From: Bradyrhizobium sp. NAS80.1 | GTDB lineage: Bacteria > Pseudomonadota > Alphaproteobacteria > Rhizobiales > Xanthobacteraceae | Assembly: GCF_001908205.1 (NCBI RefSeq) | Contig: NZ_LGHL01000234.1 | Location: forward strand, 1-52,400 | Length of the DNA stretch: 52,400 nt | Direction of reading: 5' to 3' | Part shown: positions 18,865 to 28,806 of the stretch, piece by piece | Numbering within the stretch: the first letter of the stretch is position 1 | How the letters are laid out: every line of letters begins with the position of its first letter | The notes under the pieces: model-generated | What the model was told of the DNA's origin: nothing | The model's input: only the letters and a program-made list of their open reading frames with translations | The model's database searches: none | Program-made: the position numbers and the translations under genes

Positions 18865-19479
18865 ATGACCGATCGAGACCGGCAGCCCGACGACACGACC
18901 CCGCCGACCGGCGAGCCCGTGGTGTCAAAGCCCTACATCATGCCCGACGATCCCGAGCCCGGCTCGGTCGAATTGTTGCAGAAGGAAGCCGCCGAGGCGC
19001 GCGACCGCACGCTGCGGACGCTGGCCGAGATGGAGAATCTCCGTAAGCGCACCACCAAGGAAGTGGCTGACGCCCGCCTCTACGGCATCACCGGCTTTGC
19101 CCGCGACGTGCTCGAGATCGCCGACAACCTCCAGCGCGCGCTCGATGCCGTTCCGGCCGAGGCGCGTGCCGCGGCCGACCCCGGCCTGACGGCGCTGATC
19201 GAGGGCGTCGAGCTCACCGAGCGCTCGCTGCTCAACGCGCTGGAAAAGCACGGCGTGAAGAAGTTCGATCCGCAGGGCCAGAAGTTCGACCCGAACTTCC
19301 AGCAGGCGATGTTCGAGGTGCCCGATTCGTCGGTGCCGACAGGCACCGTGGTGCAGGTCGTTCAGGCCGGCTACACGATCGGCGAGCGCGTGCTGCGTCC
19401 GGCTTTGGTCGGCGTTGCCAAGGGCGGCGCGAAGGCCGCGCCTGCCGCCAACAACAACGAGCCGAACAGCGCGGTGTAA
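18865..19479 (+). CDS. grpE: Nucleotide exchange factor GrpE
   Basis: 204 aa. It releases ADP from DnaK. The N-terminal third is disordered and acidic. A long coiled coil follows (SVELLQKEAAEARDRTLRTL, AEMENLRKRTTKEVADARLY), and then the beta-domain with LLNALEKHGVKKFDPQGQKF, DPNFQQAMFEVPDSSVPTGT and VGVAKGG. It starts 96 bases after hrcA on the same strand, so the two may be co-transcribed. An internal CTTGAT with a weak AT-rich match downstream (18794-18822) could give a heat-shock promoter, but the fit to the RpoH consensus is poor. Confidence 0.95.
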   Translation: MTDRDRQPDDTTPPTGEPVVSKPYIMPDDPEPGSVELLQKEAAEARDRTLRTLAEMENLRKRTTKEVADARLYGITGFARDVLEIADNLQRALDAVPAEARAAADPGLTALIEGVELTERSLLNALEKHGVKKFDPQGQKFDPNFQQAMFEVPDSSVPTGTVVQVVQAGYTIGERVLRPALVGVAKGGAKAAPAANNNEPNSAV

Positions 19480-19488
19480 GCCATCAAT

Positions 19489-19602
19489 CCTCATGGTGAG
19501 GAAGCGCGTCAGCGCCGTCTCGAACCATGCAGCCCGGGTCTTTCAGCTCGGCCTTCATCCTTCGAGACGCGCGCGAAGAGGCGCGCTCGTCAGGATGAGG
19601 GT
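19489..19602. repeat. Dispersed repeat, family G
   Basis: TCATGGTGAGGAAGCGCGTC and a later CTTCATCCTTCGAGACGCGC with GGCGCGCTCGTCAGGATGAG form imperfect complementary pairs, with TCTCGAACCATG pairing toward the left end. It fills the gap between grpE and the convergent nicotinamidase gene. A partial relative lies at about 52232-52255. Confidence 0.65.
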
Positions 19603-19622
19603 CTTGCAATTTTACGCGCCGC

Positions 19623-20345
19623 TTACGCGCTCACCGCGATATCTGCAGACTGAATCCGCTTCACACCCGCCTTGGCCATGTCGGCCCAGGCTTTGGCGAG
19701 CGAGCCCTGCGTGTCGATGCCGCGGCAGGCGTCTTCCACCACATAGACCTCGAAACCCGCCTTGCGCGCGTCGAGCGCGGTCCAGGCGACGCAGAAATCG
19801 GTAGCCAGGCCGGCGACGAAGACGCGCTTGATCTTGCGTCCCTTCAGATAGCCGGCAAGGCCCGTCGAGGTCTTGCCGTCGGCTTCGAGAAAGGCCGAGT
19901 AGCTGTCGACGTCCTTGTGAAAACCCTTGCGGATGATGAGCTCGGCGTGCGGGATCGCGAGGTCCTTCGACAGCGCGGCGCCGTCGGTGCCCTGCACGCA
20001 GTGGTCGGGCCACAGTACCTGTTTGCCGTAAGGAAGATCGATGGTCTCGAACGGTTTCTTGCCGGAATGAACCGAGGCGAACGAGACGTGGCCGGGCGTG
20101 TGCCAGTCCTGCGTCATCACCACGTTCCCGAATGCTTTTGCGATCTTGTTGATGACGGGTACGACCTGCTCGCCTTCCTTCACCGCGAGGCTGCCGCCGG
20201 GCAGGAAGCAGTTTTGCACGTCGATCACGAGCAGTGCGGACGTGTCGTCCGGCTTGATCGACGTCGCCGCGAAGAGCGCGGTTGGCGCGAGAGCAGCCAG
20301 CGCCGTCGTCCCAAGCGCCGTCAACATGTGTCGCCGATCAAGCAT
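19623..20345 (-). CDS. pncA: Exported nicotinamidase (PncA-like isochorismatase-fold hydrolase)
   Basis: 240 aa. The core fits nicotinamidase, which converts nicotinamide to nicotinate. The catalytic Asp is in LLVIDVQNCFLPGGSL, the Lys in IIRKGFHKDVDSYSAF and the nucleophilic Cys in VAGLATDFCVAWTALDA. The metal-binding D-H-x-x-x-H is in MTQDWHTPGHVSF. What is unusual is the N-terminus, MLDRRHMLTALGTTALAALA: a twin-arginine-like signal followed by PTALFA, so the enzyme is probably periplasmic. Most PncA proteins are cytoplasmic. It could serve uptake of nicotinamide from outside. It stands alone between two repeat-filled gaps. Confidence 0.88.
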   Translation of the reverse strand: MLDRRHMLTALGTTALAALAPTALFAATSIKPDDTSALLVIDVQNCFLPGGSLAVKEGEQVVPVINKIAKAFGNVVMTQDWHTPGHVSFASVHSGKKPFETIDLPYGKQVLWPDHCVQGTDGAALSKDLAIPHAELIIRKGFHKDVDSYSAFLEADGKTSTGLAGYLKGRKIKRVFVAGLATDFCVAWTALDARKAGFEVYVVEDACRGIDTQGSLAKAWADMAKAGVKRIQSADIAVSA

Positions 20346-20648
20346 CGTTCGCCTCCCCTCAGGATGAACCCAACGGAGGCGAAGCCTAGTTCCGCTTGTG
20401 CGTGAACAGAAGCCCGAAAATGCAACCGGCTTTGTCCAGCCCTTGGGCTCACAACCCCAACATCACCGTCATCCCGGGGCGCGCAAAGCGCGAGCCCGGG
20501 ATCCATAATAGGGAGAGATTTGGCGAAGACTCTTCGTGGGACTGCGACCGACTGCAACCGCGAGATCACGCAGTATGGATCCCCCGCCCCCCGTGCGCAA
20601 TTGCGCACTAGGCGGGGATGACACCGAGTGTGTTGCGCTGCCTTCGCC
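20346..20648. other. Gap upstream of the nicotinamidase gene
   Basis: 303 bases of non-coding DNA. The right half is a family D repeat (listed). The left part must carry the nicotinamidase promoter; no clear motif is visible. Confidence 0.5.
20468..20622. repeat. Dispersed palindromic repeat, family D, copy 1
   Basis: It begins GTCATCCCGGGGCGCGCAAA and ends GGCGGGGATGAC. Inner parts CCCGGGATCCATA and TATGGATCCC pair. Related copies are at 27726-27815, 39615-39742 and 51284-51380. Confidence 0.75.
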
Positions 20649-21590
20649 TTACCCCTTCGGCTGGATGCCGTCGCGCACCGCGCGGAAGCGGGTGAAGGCG
20701 GCCGGCCACTGGTCACGCGGGGCGCTGGCGATGATGCGCAGCGAGGCGCCCCCGCTGCTGAAGCGAATCCACTGCACCACTGTCACCGGGGTCTTGTCCT
20801 TGCCGCTGACGCCGTCGATCCGGGTCTCAAAACCCTGCTGGCCGTTGATGCGGATCGGCTCGGACATGGTGATGCGGGACTCGCGCACGCCGGGGATCTG
20901 GAGCGCCGCCTCCTGGGCGAAGCGGGCGCGGTCGTCAGCCTGCTGCGGGGTGGCGCCGATCAGGCCGAGGAGCATGAACGGCTTCGACTCATAGCCTGTG
21001 CTCTCGTTACCGTCGGCCAGGATGATGCTGCTGCCCGGTGCCAGGGTGCGGATGTCCTTGAAGTCGGCGAGATCGGTGATCTTGAACGGCATCAGCGCGA
21101 TCTGCTCGTCGGCGGATACCTCCCTGCGGGTGACGGCGCTCGCAAACATCTGCCGCACCGCCTCGTCGGTGTAGATCTTCGTCGCGTTCTCGGGGATCTG
21201 CACCGCCACATAGCCGGAGAAACCGGCGCCCGGCACGATCATCGAATAGCGCTTCACCGGGGTATCGCCGGCCTTGCCGCTCTCGGTGGTGAAATAGGCC
21301 AGGCCCGCGGGTGTCTCGAGCTTGTCCTGCTTCACGCCGCCGGTGCCTGCAGGGTTGGAATTGAAGGCGCCCACGACCTCGCCATAGGCCGCCGGCGGCA
21401 GCTCGGTGATCAGCACCTTGACGCTGCCGTCCGCGCTCTCAAAGCCCGGAAAGGTCTTTGCCGTGCTGAGGCCGATCAGAGGCACCATGCCGAGGCGCAG
21501 CCCGGGCGGGAAAACGGCGTCGGCGGCAACGGCCGGAAGCGCGGAGGCGACGAGGAGGGTGAGCGCAGCGAGGGGGCGGATCAGCTTCAT
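20649..21590 (-). CDS. Exported protein of unknown function
   Basis: 313 aa from the ATG at 21590; an in-frame GTG two codons upstream is also possible. A clear signal peptide (KLIRPLAALTLLVASALPAVA) predicts a periplasmic product. The mature part resembles large beta-rich periplasmic proteins of rhizobia, with VFPPGLRLGMVPLIG at the start and GFETRIDGVSGKDKTPVTVV near the end, but I recognise no catalytic residues or metal site. It is divergent from dnaK, with 393 bases between. It might belong to the envelope rather than the chaperone pathway. Confidence 0.75.
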   Translation of the reverse strand: MKLIRPLAALTLLVASALPAVAADAVFPPGLRLGMVPLIGLSTAKTFPGFESADGSVKVLITELPPAAYGEVVGAFNSNPAGTGGVKQDKLETPAGLAYFTTESGKAGDTPVKRYSMIVPGAGFSGYVAVQIPENATKIYTDEAVRQMFASAVTRREVSADEQIALMPFKITDLADFKDIRTLAPGSSIILADGNESTGYESKPFMLLGLIGATPQQADDRARFAQEAALQIPGVRESRITMSEPIRINGQQGFETRIDGVSGKDKTPVTVVQWIRFSSGGASLRIIASAPRDQWPAAFTRFRAVRDGIQPKG

Positions 21591-21983
21591 GGGCACTCTG
21601 ATTGGTTCACATTGAGGCCGTTCGATGGTGCCACCGGGCAGCTATGTCGCGCGAAGCAGCCTTGCGGCGCCTATCCGGCCGCCCCCCTTTTTAGCGGGTT
21701 TGGCCTTGCCGTAACAGGGTGGGACGGATCACGGTGGCGGGGGTTTGCCGCGGCCTGAACCTGTTAACAATTCCTCACCCGCAAGGGCGGTTGAGCCCGG
21801 ATATGATGTTCTAAAACCCAACGTTTTCACGGCCGAAACTTGCGCTCGGTCCTTGCGGGCCCCTCCCCCCCTCCTATATGAGCCTCAATCATCGCAATAT
21901 CGCGGATGTTTGATCTTAGGGGGTTTGGATCGGGTGCCTTCTGGGCCCAGCCAACCTGCCGCAAAAACAAGGATATCAGGACC
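21591..21983. other. Divergent control region upstream of dnaK
   Basis: 393 bases with no gene. It contains the heat-shock-type promoter for dnaK (listed) and presumably the promoter of the exported-protein gene on the other strand. An open frame at 21745-22038 shows no protein-like sequence. Confidence 0.6.
21852..21879 (+). promoter_or_regulatory. Probable RpoH (sigma-32) promoter of dnaK
   Basis: CTTG at 21852-21855 and CCTATAT at 21873-21879 are exactly 17 bases apart. This fits the alphaproteobacterial RpoH pattern CTTG-N17/18-CYTATNT. It lies about 105 bases before the dnaK start. No CIRCE element is present. Bradyrhizobium japonicum dnaKJ is known to be RpoH-controlled, in keeping with this. 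Confidence 0.6.
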
Positions 21984-23885
<1,902 letters not shown>

Positions 23886-23933
23886 ACCCCAAGAGGGTAA
23901 TGATGCGGACGGCTTGGACCCCACACGTACTAT

Positions 23934-23960
23934 CGGCCTCCTCCCTCCCGGGGGAGGCCG
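23934..23960 (+). other. Hairpin between dnaK and dnaJ
   Basis: CGGCCTCC (23934-23941) pairs with GGAGGCCG (23953-23960). No T-run follows, so it is not a standard terminator. It could be an RNA-stability or partial-termination element that sets a higher DnaK than DnaJ level. The rest of the 245-base gap shows nothing recognisable. Confidence 0.4.
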
Positions 23961-24130
23961 TCGTGTCGGGCTCGACGGGCCAGGCGCCCGTTACGATCGA
24001 TCAATTCCCAGCCGTTATGTTGAATGCCGCTGTGCAGCCCTCTGCCGCAAAGCCGAAGGCTGCTTATATCGTCGCGTGGCGACGCCATTCGTCGCCGACC
24101 TAGATCGCGATTGGATAGACCGAGTCAGAC

Positions 24131-25258
24131 ATGTCCACCAAGCGCTGTTACTACGAAACGCTCGAAGTTGAACGCGACGCCGACGAGGGCAAGCTGAAAT
24201 CGTCCTTCCGCAAGTTGGCGATGAAGTTCCATCCGGACCGCAATCCCGGGGACAACAGCAGTGAAGTCAAGTTCAAGGAAATCAACGAGGCCTACGAGGT
24301 CCTGAAAGACAAGGACAAGCGCGCGGCCTATGACCGTTTCGGCCACGCCGCCTTCGAGCAGGGTGGCCCCGGTGGCGGCGCCGGCTTCGGCGCGGGCTTC
24401 GCCTCCTCCTTCTCCGACATCTTCGAAGACCTGTTCGGCATGGCCGGGCAGCGCGGCCGCGGCGGTCGCGAGCGCGGTGCCGACCTGCGCTACAACATGG
24501 AAATCACGCTCGAGGAAGCCTTTGGCGGCAAGACCGCGCAGATCGAGATCCCGGTCTCGGTCACCTGTGAGGCCTGCTCGGGCATCGGTGCCAAGGCTGG
24601 CACGAAGCCGAAGACCTGCTCGACCTGCGGCGGCGCCGGCCGCGTGCGGCAGTCGCAGGGCTTCTTCACGCTCGAACGGACCTGCCCGGGCTGCCAGGGC
24701 CGCGGCCAGATGATCGAGGACGCCTGCCCGTCCTGCTCCGGCCAGGGCCGTGTCACCCGCGAGCGGACGCTGTCGGTCAACATTCCCCCCGGCGTCGAGG
24801 ACGGCACCAGGATCAGGCTCGCCGGCGAAGGCGAGGCGGGCGTCCGCGGCGGCCCACCGGGCGACCTCTACATCTTCCTGTCGCTGGCCCAGCACCAGTT
24901 CTTCCAGCGCGACGGCGCCGATCTGCACTGCCGCGTGCCAATTTCGATGGTGACGGCCGCCCTCGGCGGCGAATTCGAGGTGCCGACCATCGACAAGGGC
25001 AAGGCCAAGGTGAAGGTGCCCGCCGGAACCCAGTCGAACCGCCGATTCCGCATTGCATCAAAGGGCATGCCGGTGCTGCGCTCGCGCCAGACGGGCGACA
25101 TGTATGTCCAGGTCGTGGTCGAGACCCCGCAAAATCTCACCAAGAAGCAGCAGGAATTGCTGGCCGAGTTCGAAAAGCTCTCCTCCGGCAATACCCAGCC
25201 GGAATCCGAGGGGTTCTTCGCCAAGGTCAAGGATTTCTTCGGTAATCGAGCCAACTGA
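24131..25258 (+). CDS. dnaJ: Chaperone DnaJ (Hsp40)
   Basis: 375 aa. The J-domain has KFHPDRNPGD with the essential HPD. A G/F-rich region follows (GGPGGGAGFGAGF). Four zinc-binding repeats, CEACSGIG, CSTCGGAG, CPGCQGRG and CPSCSGQG, are complete. The C-terminal substrate-binding part has VNIPPGVEDGTRIRLAGEGE and MPVLRSRQTGDMYVQV. It stimulates DnaK ATPase and delivers substrates. It is the second gene of dnaKJ and is followed 54 bases later by a methyltransferase gene. Confidence 0.97.
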   Translation: MSTKRCYYETLEVERDADEGKLKSSFRKLAMKFHPDRNPGDNSSEVKFKEINEAYEVLKDKDKRAAYDRFGHAAFEQGGPGGGAGFGAGFASSFSDIFEDLFGMAGQRGRGGRERGADLRYNMEITLEEAFGGKTAQIEIPVSVTCEACSGIGAKAGTKPKTCSTCGGAGRVRQSQGFFTLERTCPGCQGRGQMIEDACPSCSGQGRVTRERTLSVNIPPGVEDGTRIRLAGEGEAGVRGGPPGDLYIFLSLAQHQFFQRDGADLHCRVPISMVTAALGGEFEVPTIDKGKAKVKVPAGTQSNRRFRIASKGMPVLRSRQTGDMYVQVVVETPQNLTKKQQELLAEFEKLSSGNTQPESEGFFAKVKDFFGNRAN

Positions 25259-25312
25259 CCCGTCTTGACCGTATCGCCTGCGGCCTATACGTCTTTATGA
25301 CCATTTTCTGAC

Positions 25313-25945
25313 ATGCCGCAGTCGCGCGGTCCCTCTGGTCCTGACATGCCATTGCCATCGTCTGCGCGTGCGTTGAAGAAGCCTCGTCTCGATGATGAGG
25401 TGCGTTTCCTCAGGTCGTGGATCGAAAAGCCACTGCACATGGGTGCGGTGATGCCTTCGGGCAAGCTCCTCGCCCGGACCATGGCCCATTACGTCGATGT
25501 CGACTCCGATGCACCGGTGGTCGAGCTCGGGCCCGGCACCGGCGCCATCACCTCCGCTCTGATCGAACGCGGCGTCGACCAGAAGCGCCTCGTCCTCGTC
25601 GAATACAATCCCGGCTTCTGCGCTCTGCTGCGCGATCGCTATCCGCAGGCCAAGGTAGTGCAGGGCGATGCTTACCGCCTGCGCGATACGCTCTGGAACG
25701 TGCTGAGCGCGCCCGCCTCCGCCGTGGTCTCCGGCCTGCCGCTAGTGACCAAGCCGATGCTGACGCGGCTGCGGCTGATCCGCGACGCCTTCACGGCGCT
25801 CGCGCCCGGCGCGCCCTTCGTGCAGTTCACCTATGCGGTCGTGCCGCCGATCCCGAAATCGTTGCCCGGCGTGTCCACAGAGGCCTCGGAACGGATCTGG
25901 ATGAACCTTCCGCCGGCCCGCGTCTGGGTGTATCGCAAGGACTAA
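25313..25945 (+). CDS. pmtA: Phospholipid N-methyltransferase-like (PmtA) protein
   Basis: 210 aa class-I S-adenosylmethionine methyltransferase. The SAM-binding motif is VVELGPGTGAITSALIERGV. LVLVEYNPGFCALLRDRYPQ and SGLPLVTKP follow, matching the rhizobial phosphatidylethanolamine N-methyltransferases of the PmtA group, which start phosphatidylcholine synthesis. Bradyrhizobium japonicum carries such a gene next to dnaKJ. The residues also suit an rRNA-dimethyladenosine-like enzyme (KsgA fold), but the length and position favour PmtA. It starts 54 bases after dnaJ and may be partly co-transcribed. Confidence 0.78.
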   Translation: MPQSRGPSGPDMPLPSSARALKKPRLDDEVRFLRSWIEKPLHMGAVMPSGKLLARTMAHYVDVDSDAPVVELGPGTGAITSALIERGVDQKRLVLVEYNPGFCALLRDRYPQAKVVQGDAYRLRDTLWNVLSAPASAVVSGLPLVTKPMLTRLRLIRDAFTALAPGAPFVQFTYAVVPPIPKSLPGVSTEASERIWMNLPPARVWVYRKD

Positions 25946-26002
25946 TTCCGCCGGCGTCCCTCTTTGCGCGGCGGGCTCGTTTCGCCGAACGCATTGGATC
26001 GG

Positions 26003-26581
26003 ATGCCCGCACCAAAAATCCTGATCATTCCCGGCTCGCTGCGCACCGGTTCGCACAATGCGAAACTGGCGGCGGTCGCGGCCTATGAATTCGCCCAGGC
26101 CGGCGTTGACGTCACCCGCATCTCGCTCGCCGATTTTCCGCTGCCGATCTATGACGGCGATCTTCAGGCCAAGTCCGGCGTGCCGAAGCACGCTGTCAAT
26201 CTCAAGCGCATGATCGGCACGCATCATGGCGTGCTGATCGTCTCGCCCGAATACAATGCCTCGGTGCCGCCGCTGCTCAAGAACGCGATCGACTGGGTCA
26301 GCCGCGTGCAGGACCCACACGAGGCGCGCGGCGAGGTGTTTCGCAACCGCGCCTTCGCGCTCGCAGGCGCCTCGCAGAGCCGGCTGGGCGCTGCCCGCGC
26401 GCTGCAGGCGTTGCGGTTGATCCTGACCTCCTGCCACGCCAATGTGATTGCCAGCCAGCTCACGCTCGCCTTTGCCGACCAGGCCTATGACGATATGGAC
26501 AGGCTCAAGAACCAGTCCGATATCGACGCACTGAAGGAGCTGGTGCGGCAGTTGATCGACATTTCCCAACGCATGATGTGA
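26003..26581 (+). CDS. NADPH-dependent FMN reductase
   Basis: 192 aa from the ATG at 26003 (MPAPKILIIPGSLRTGSHNA). Flavodoxin-like fold. The FMN phosphate loop is GSLRTGSHNAKLA, and the family signature SPEYNASVPPLLKNAIDWVSR is present. It probably reduces quinones or metal ions with NADPH. The physiological substrate is not evident. The gene is followed by pyrF 6 bases after its stop, so the two are probably co-transcribed, though no functional link is obvious. Confidence 0.88.
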   Translation: MPAPKILIIPGSLRTGSHNAKLAAVAAYEFAQAGVDVTRISLADFPLPIYDGDLQAKSGVPKHAVNLKRMIGTHHGVLIVSPEYNASVPPLLKNAIDWVSRVQDPHEARGEVFRNRAFALAGASQSRLGAARALQALRLILTSCHANVIASQLTLAFADQAYDDMDRLKNQSDIDALKELVRQLIDISQRMM

Positions 26582-26587
26582 GGTGAC

Positions 26588-27298
26588 ATGACGCCAGCCG
26601 AAATCGCCCCGAAGGACCGCCTGATCGTCGCGCTCGATTTGCCGAGCGTTGATGCCGCGGAGGCGATGGTCAACCGGCTCGGTGACAGCGTCAGCTTCTA
26701 CAAGATCGGCTATCGGCTGGCTTATGCCGGCGGATTGCCGCTGGTCGGCAAGCTCGCCGACAAGGGCAAGAAGGTCTTTCTCGATCTCAAGCTGCACGAC
26801 ATCGGCAACACCGTGACGCAAGGCGTCGAGAGCATCACGAAGCTCGGCGCAACCTTCCTCACCGTGCACGCCTATCCGCAGACCATGAAGGGCGCCGTCG
26901 AAGGCCGCGGCAGCTCTGGCCTGAAGATCCTCGCCGTGACGGTGCTGACCTCCTACAACGAGGACGATCTGCACGCGGCCGGCTACCGGCTCGGCGTCTC
27001 CGAGCTGGTGGAGGCGCGCGCGCAGCAGGCGCAGGTGCTTGGCATCGACGGGCTCGTGTCCTCGCCCGAGGAGGTCGGTGGCCTTCGCAAGATCGTCGGC
27101 CACCAGATGCACCTCGTGACGCCCGGCATCCGGCCGGCTGGCGCGGCGACCGGCGACCAGAAGCGCATCATGACGCCGGGCCGCGCGATCACTGCGGGCG
27201 CCGATTATCTCGTCGTCGGGCGGCCGGTGGTGGAAGCCACGGACCCCAGGGCGATCGCTGAAGCCATCCAGGCCGAGATCGCGCAGGCGCTTGGCTAG
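26588..27298 (+). CDS. pyrF: Orotidine 5'-phosphate decarboxylase
   Basis: 236 aa TIM barrel that converts OMP to UMP, the last step of pyrimidine synthesis. Motifs: RLIVALDLPSVDAAEAMV, the catalytic FLDLKLHDIGNTV with Lys and Asp, and the phosphate loop TPGIRPAGAATGDQKRIMTP and DYLVVGRPV. Length is normal. A family F repeat begins at its stop codon. Confidence 0.95.
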   Translation: MTPAEIAPKDRLIVALDLPSVDAAEAMVNRLGDSVSFYKIGYRLAYAGGLPLVGKLADKGKKVFLDLKLHDIGNTVTQGVESITKLGATFLTVHAYPQTMKGAVEGRGSSGLKILAVTVLTSYNEDDLHAAGYRLGVSELVEARAQQAQVLGIDGLVSSPEEVGGLRKIVGHQMHLVTPGIRPAGAATGDQKRIMTPGRAITAGADYLVVGRPVVEATDPRAIAEAIQAEIAQALG

Positions 27299-27369
27299 AG
27301 CATGATCCGGATCCGAAGGACCGCGTTAGCGCAAAGTGCGCGGCGGTTTTCCGATCAGATCATGCTCAA
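27298..27369. repeat. Dispersed repeat, family F, copy 1
   Basis: GAGCATGATCCGGATCCGAA at one end and GATCAGATCATGCTC at the other pair. The centre reads CCGCGTTAGCGCAAAGTGCG. Family members lie at 28711-28780, 32651-32745 (reverse orientation), 43126-43161 (short) and, degenerate, near 13276-13322. Confidence 0.75.
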
Positions 27370-27398
27370 ATAGGTGGCAACAACCAGGGAGAAGAACA

Positions 27399-27704
27399 AT
27401 GGCAAAGGGCTACTGGATCGGACGCGTCGACGTGAACAATGACGAGGGCTACAAGCCGTATGCCGTCGCCAACGGTCCGATCTTCAAGAAATGGGGTGGC
27501 CGCTTCGTCGTTCGCGCCGGCAAGTTCACCACCGTCGAAGGCGCCAGCCGCACCCGCAACGTCGTGATCGAATTCCCGGATTACGAGACCGCGATCGCCT
27601 GTTACAACTCGCCGGAATACCAGGCCAACATCAAGGTGCGCCAGCCGCACTCGATCGCCGACCTCATCATCATCGAGGGCTATGACGGCCCGCAGCCGTC
27701 GTAG
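27399..27704 (+). CDS. DUF1330-family protein
   Basis: 101 aa from the ATG at 27399, with the ribosome binding site GGGAGAAG seven bases before; the upstream part of the open frame is repeat sequence. It begins MAKGYWIGRVDVNN and has WGGRFVVRAGKFTTVEG and VVIEFPDYETAIACYNSPEY, the ferredoxin-like fold of DUF1330. The function of the family is not known. It stands between two repeats and carries nothing that points to a pathway. Confidence 0.88.
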   Translation: MAKGYWIGRVDVNNDEGYKPYAVANGPIFKKWGGRFVVRAGKFTTVEGASRTRNVVIEFPDYETAIACYNSPEYQANIKVRQPHSIADLIIIEGYDGPQPS

Positions 27705-27725
27705 GGTTTCCACGACACCAGACGC

Positions 27726-27815
27726 TGTCATTCCGGGGCGCCCGAAGGGCGAACACGGAATCTCGCGCCACCACCTCTGGATTCCGGGTTCGATGCGCCG
27801 CATCGCCCAGGAATG
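27726..27815. repeat. Dispersed repeat, family D, copy 2
   Basis: GTCATTCCGGGGCGCCCGAA begins the element, and ATTCCGGGTTCGATGCGCCG with CAGGAATG ends it. It is the least complete of the D copies. It lies between the DUF1330 gene and dapB. Confidence 0.6.
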
Positions 27816-27884
27816 CCGGCCTTTGGTCCCTCGGTTGCCGGAACTGCATCCCCCCGCTACAACGGCCCCGAAGAGGATCACACC

Positions 27885-28700
27885 ATGTCCGACATGCGCT
27901 TGATTGTTGCTGGAGCCGGCGGCCGGATGGGCCGCGCACTGACGCGGGCGATTGCCGACACCGAAGGCGCGGTACTGGCTGGCGCGCTGGAGGCGCCGGG
28001 CTCGGAACTGCTCGGCAAGGATGCCGGCGTGCTCGCAGGCCTGCCTGCCAATGGCATCACGCTTTCCGCCGATCTCTGGGCGATGTCGAAGGAGGCCGAC
28101 GGCATCCTCGATTTCACCGTGCCGGCCGCGACCATCGCCAATGTCGCGATCGCCGCCGAGCGCGGCATCGTACATGTCATCGGCACCACCGGTCTGTCAG
28201 CCTCCGACAACGCCGTGATCAAGAGCGTGACAAACCGCGCGGTCGTGGTGCAGTCCGGCAATATGAGCCTGGGCGTCAACCTGCTTGCCGCCGTGGTCAA
28301 GCGTGTCGCCAAGGCGCTCGACGAGAACTTCGATATCGAAGTCGTGGAAACGCACCACCGCATGAAGGTCGATGCGCCCTCCGGCACCGCTTTGATGCTG
28401 GGCCAGGCCGCAGCGGCCGGCCGCGGCATCCCGCTCGATGAGCATTCGGAGCGTGGCCGCGACGGCATCACCGGCGCACGCAAGCCCGGCAACATCGGCT
28501 TCGCGTCCCTGCGCGGCGGCACCGTCGCGGGCGAGCACAGCGTGACCTTCCTCGGCCCGTTCGAGCGCCTGACGCTGTCGCACCTCGCCGAAGATCGCAT
28601 GCTGTTCGCGCACGGCGCGCTGAAGGCGGCGCTGTGGGCGCACGGCAAGAAGCCGGGGCACTACTCTATGGCCGACGTGCTCGGCCTCGCAGACATCTGA
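27885..28700 (+). CDS. dapB: 4-hydroxy-tetrahydrodipicolinate reductase
   Basis: 271 aa from the ATG at 27885 (MSDMRLIVAGAGGRMGRAL). It reduces the dipicolinate precursor with NAD(P)H on the way to lysine and cell-wall diaminopimelate. The Rossmann loop GAGGRMG is at the start. The catalytic region EVVETHHRMKVDAPSGTAL holds the paired His and the Lys, and GFASLRGGTVAGEHSVTF is the substrate loop. Length is normal. gpmA follows after about 106 bases holding a family F repeat. Confidence 0.96.
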   Translation: MSDMRLIVAGAGGRMGRALTRAIADTEGAVLAGALEAPGSELLGKDAGVLAGLPANGITLSADLWAMSKEADGILDFTVPAATIANVAIAAERGIVHVIGTTGLSASDNAVIKSVTNRAVVVQSGNMSLGVNLLAAVVKRVAKALDENFDIEVVETHHRMKVDAPSGTALMLGQAAAAGRGIPLDEHSERGRDGITGARKPGNIGFASLRGGTVAGEHSVTFLGPFERLTLSHLAEDRMLFAHGALKAALWAHGKKPGHYSMADVLGLADI

Positions 28701-28710
28701 ACCAGCCGGA

Positions 28711-28780
28711 ACATGATCCGGACCTGAAGGGCCGCGTTAGCGCAAAGTGCGAAGCGGTCTTCCGACAAGATCATGCTCAA
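28711..28780. repeat. Dispersed repeat, family F, copy 2
   Basis: ACATGATCCGGACCTGAAGG at one end and CGACAAGATCATGCTCAA at the other, with the shared core CCGCGTTAGCGCAAAGTGCG. It is nearly the same as the copy at 27298. Confidence 0.75.
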
Positions 28781-28806
28781 ACAATAACCTGAATGGAAAG
28801 CAGTCA

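Noticed and set aside
25742..27112. 456-aa open frame opposite pmtA, FMN reductase and pyrF
   Set aside because: It spans three well-supported genes and two gene borders, which no true antisense gene would do without its own signals.
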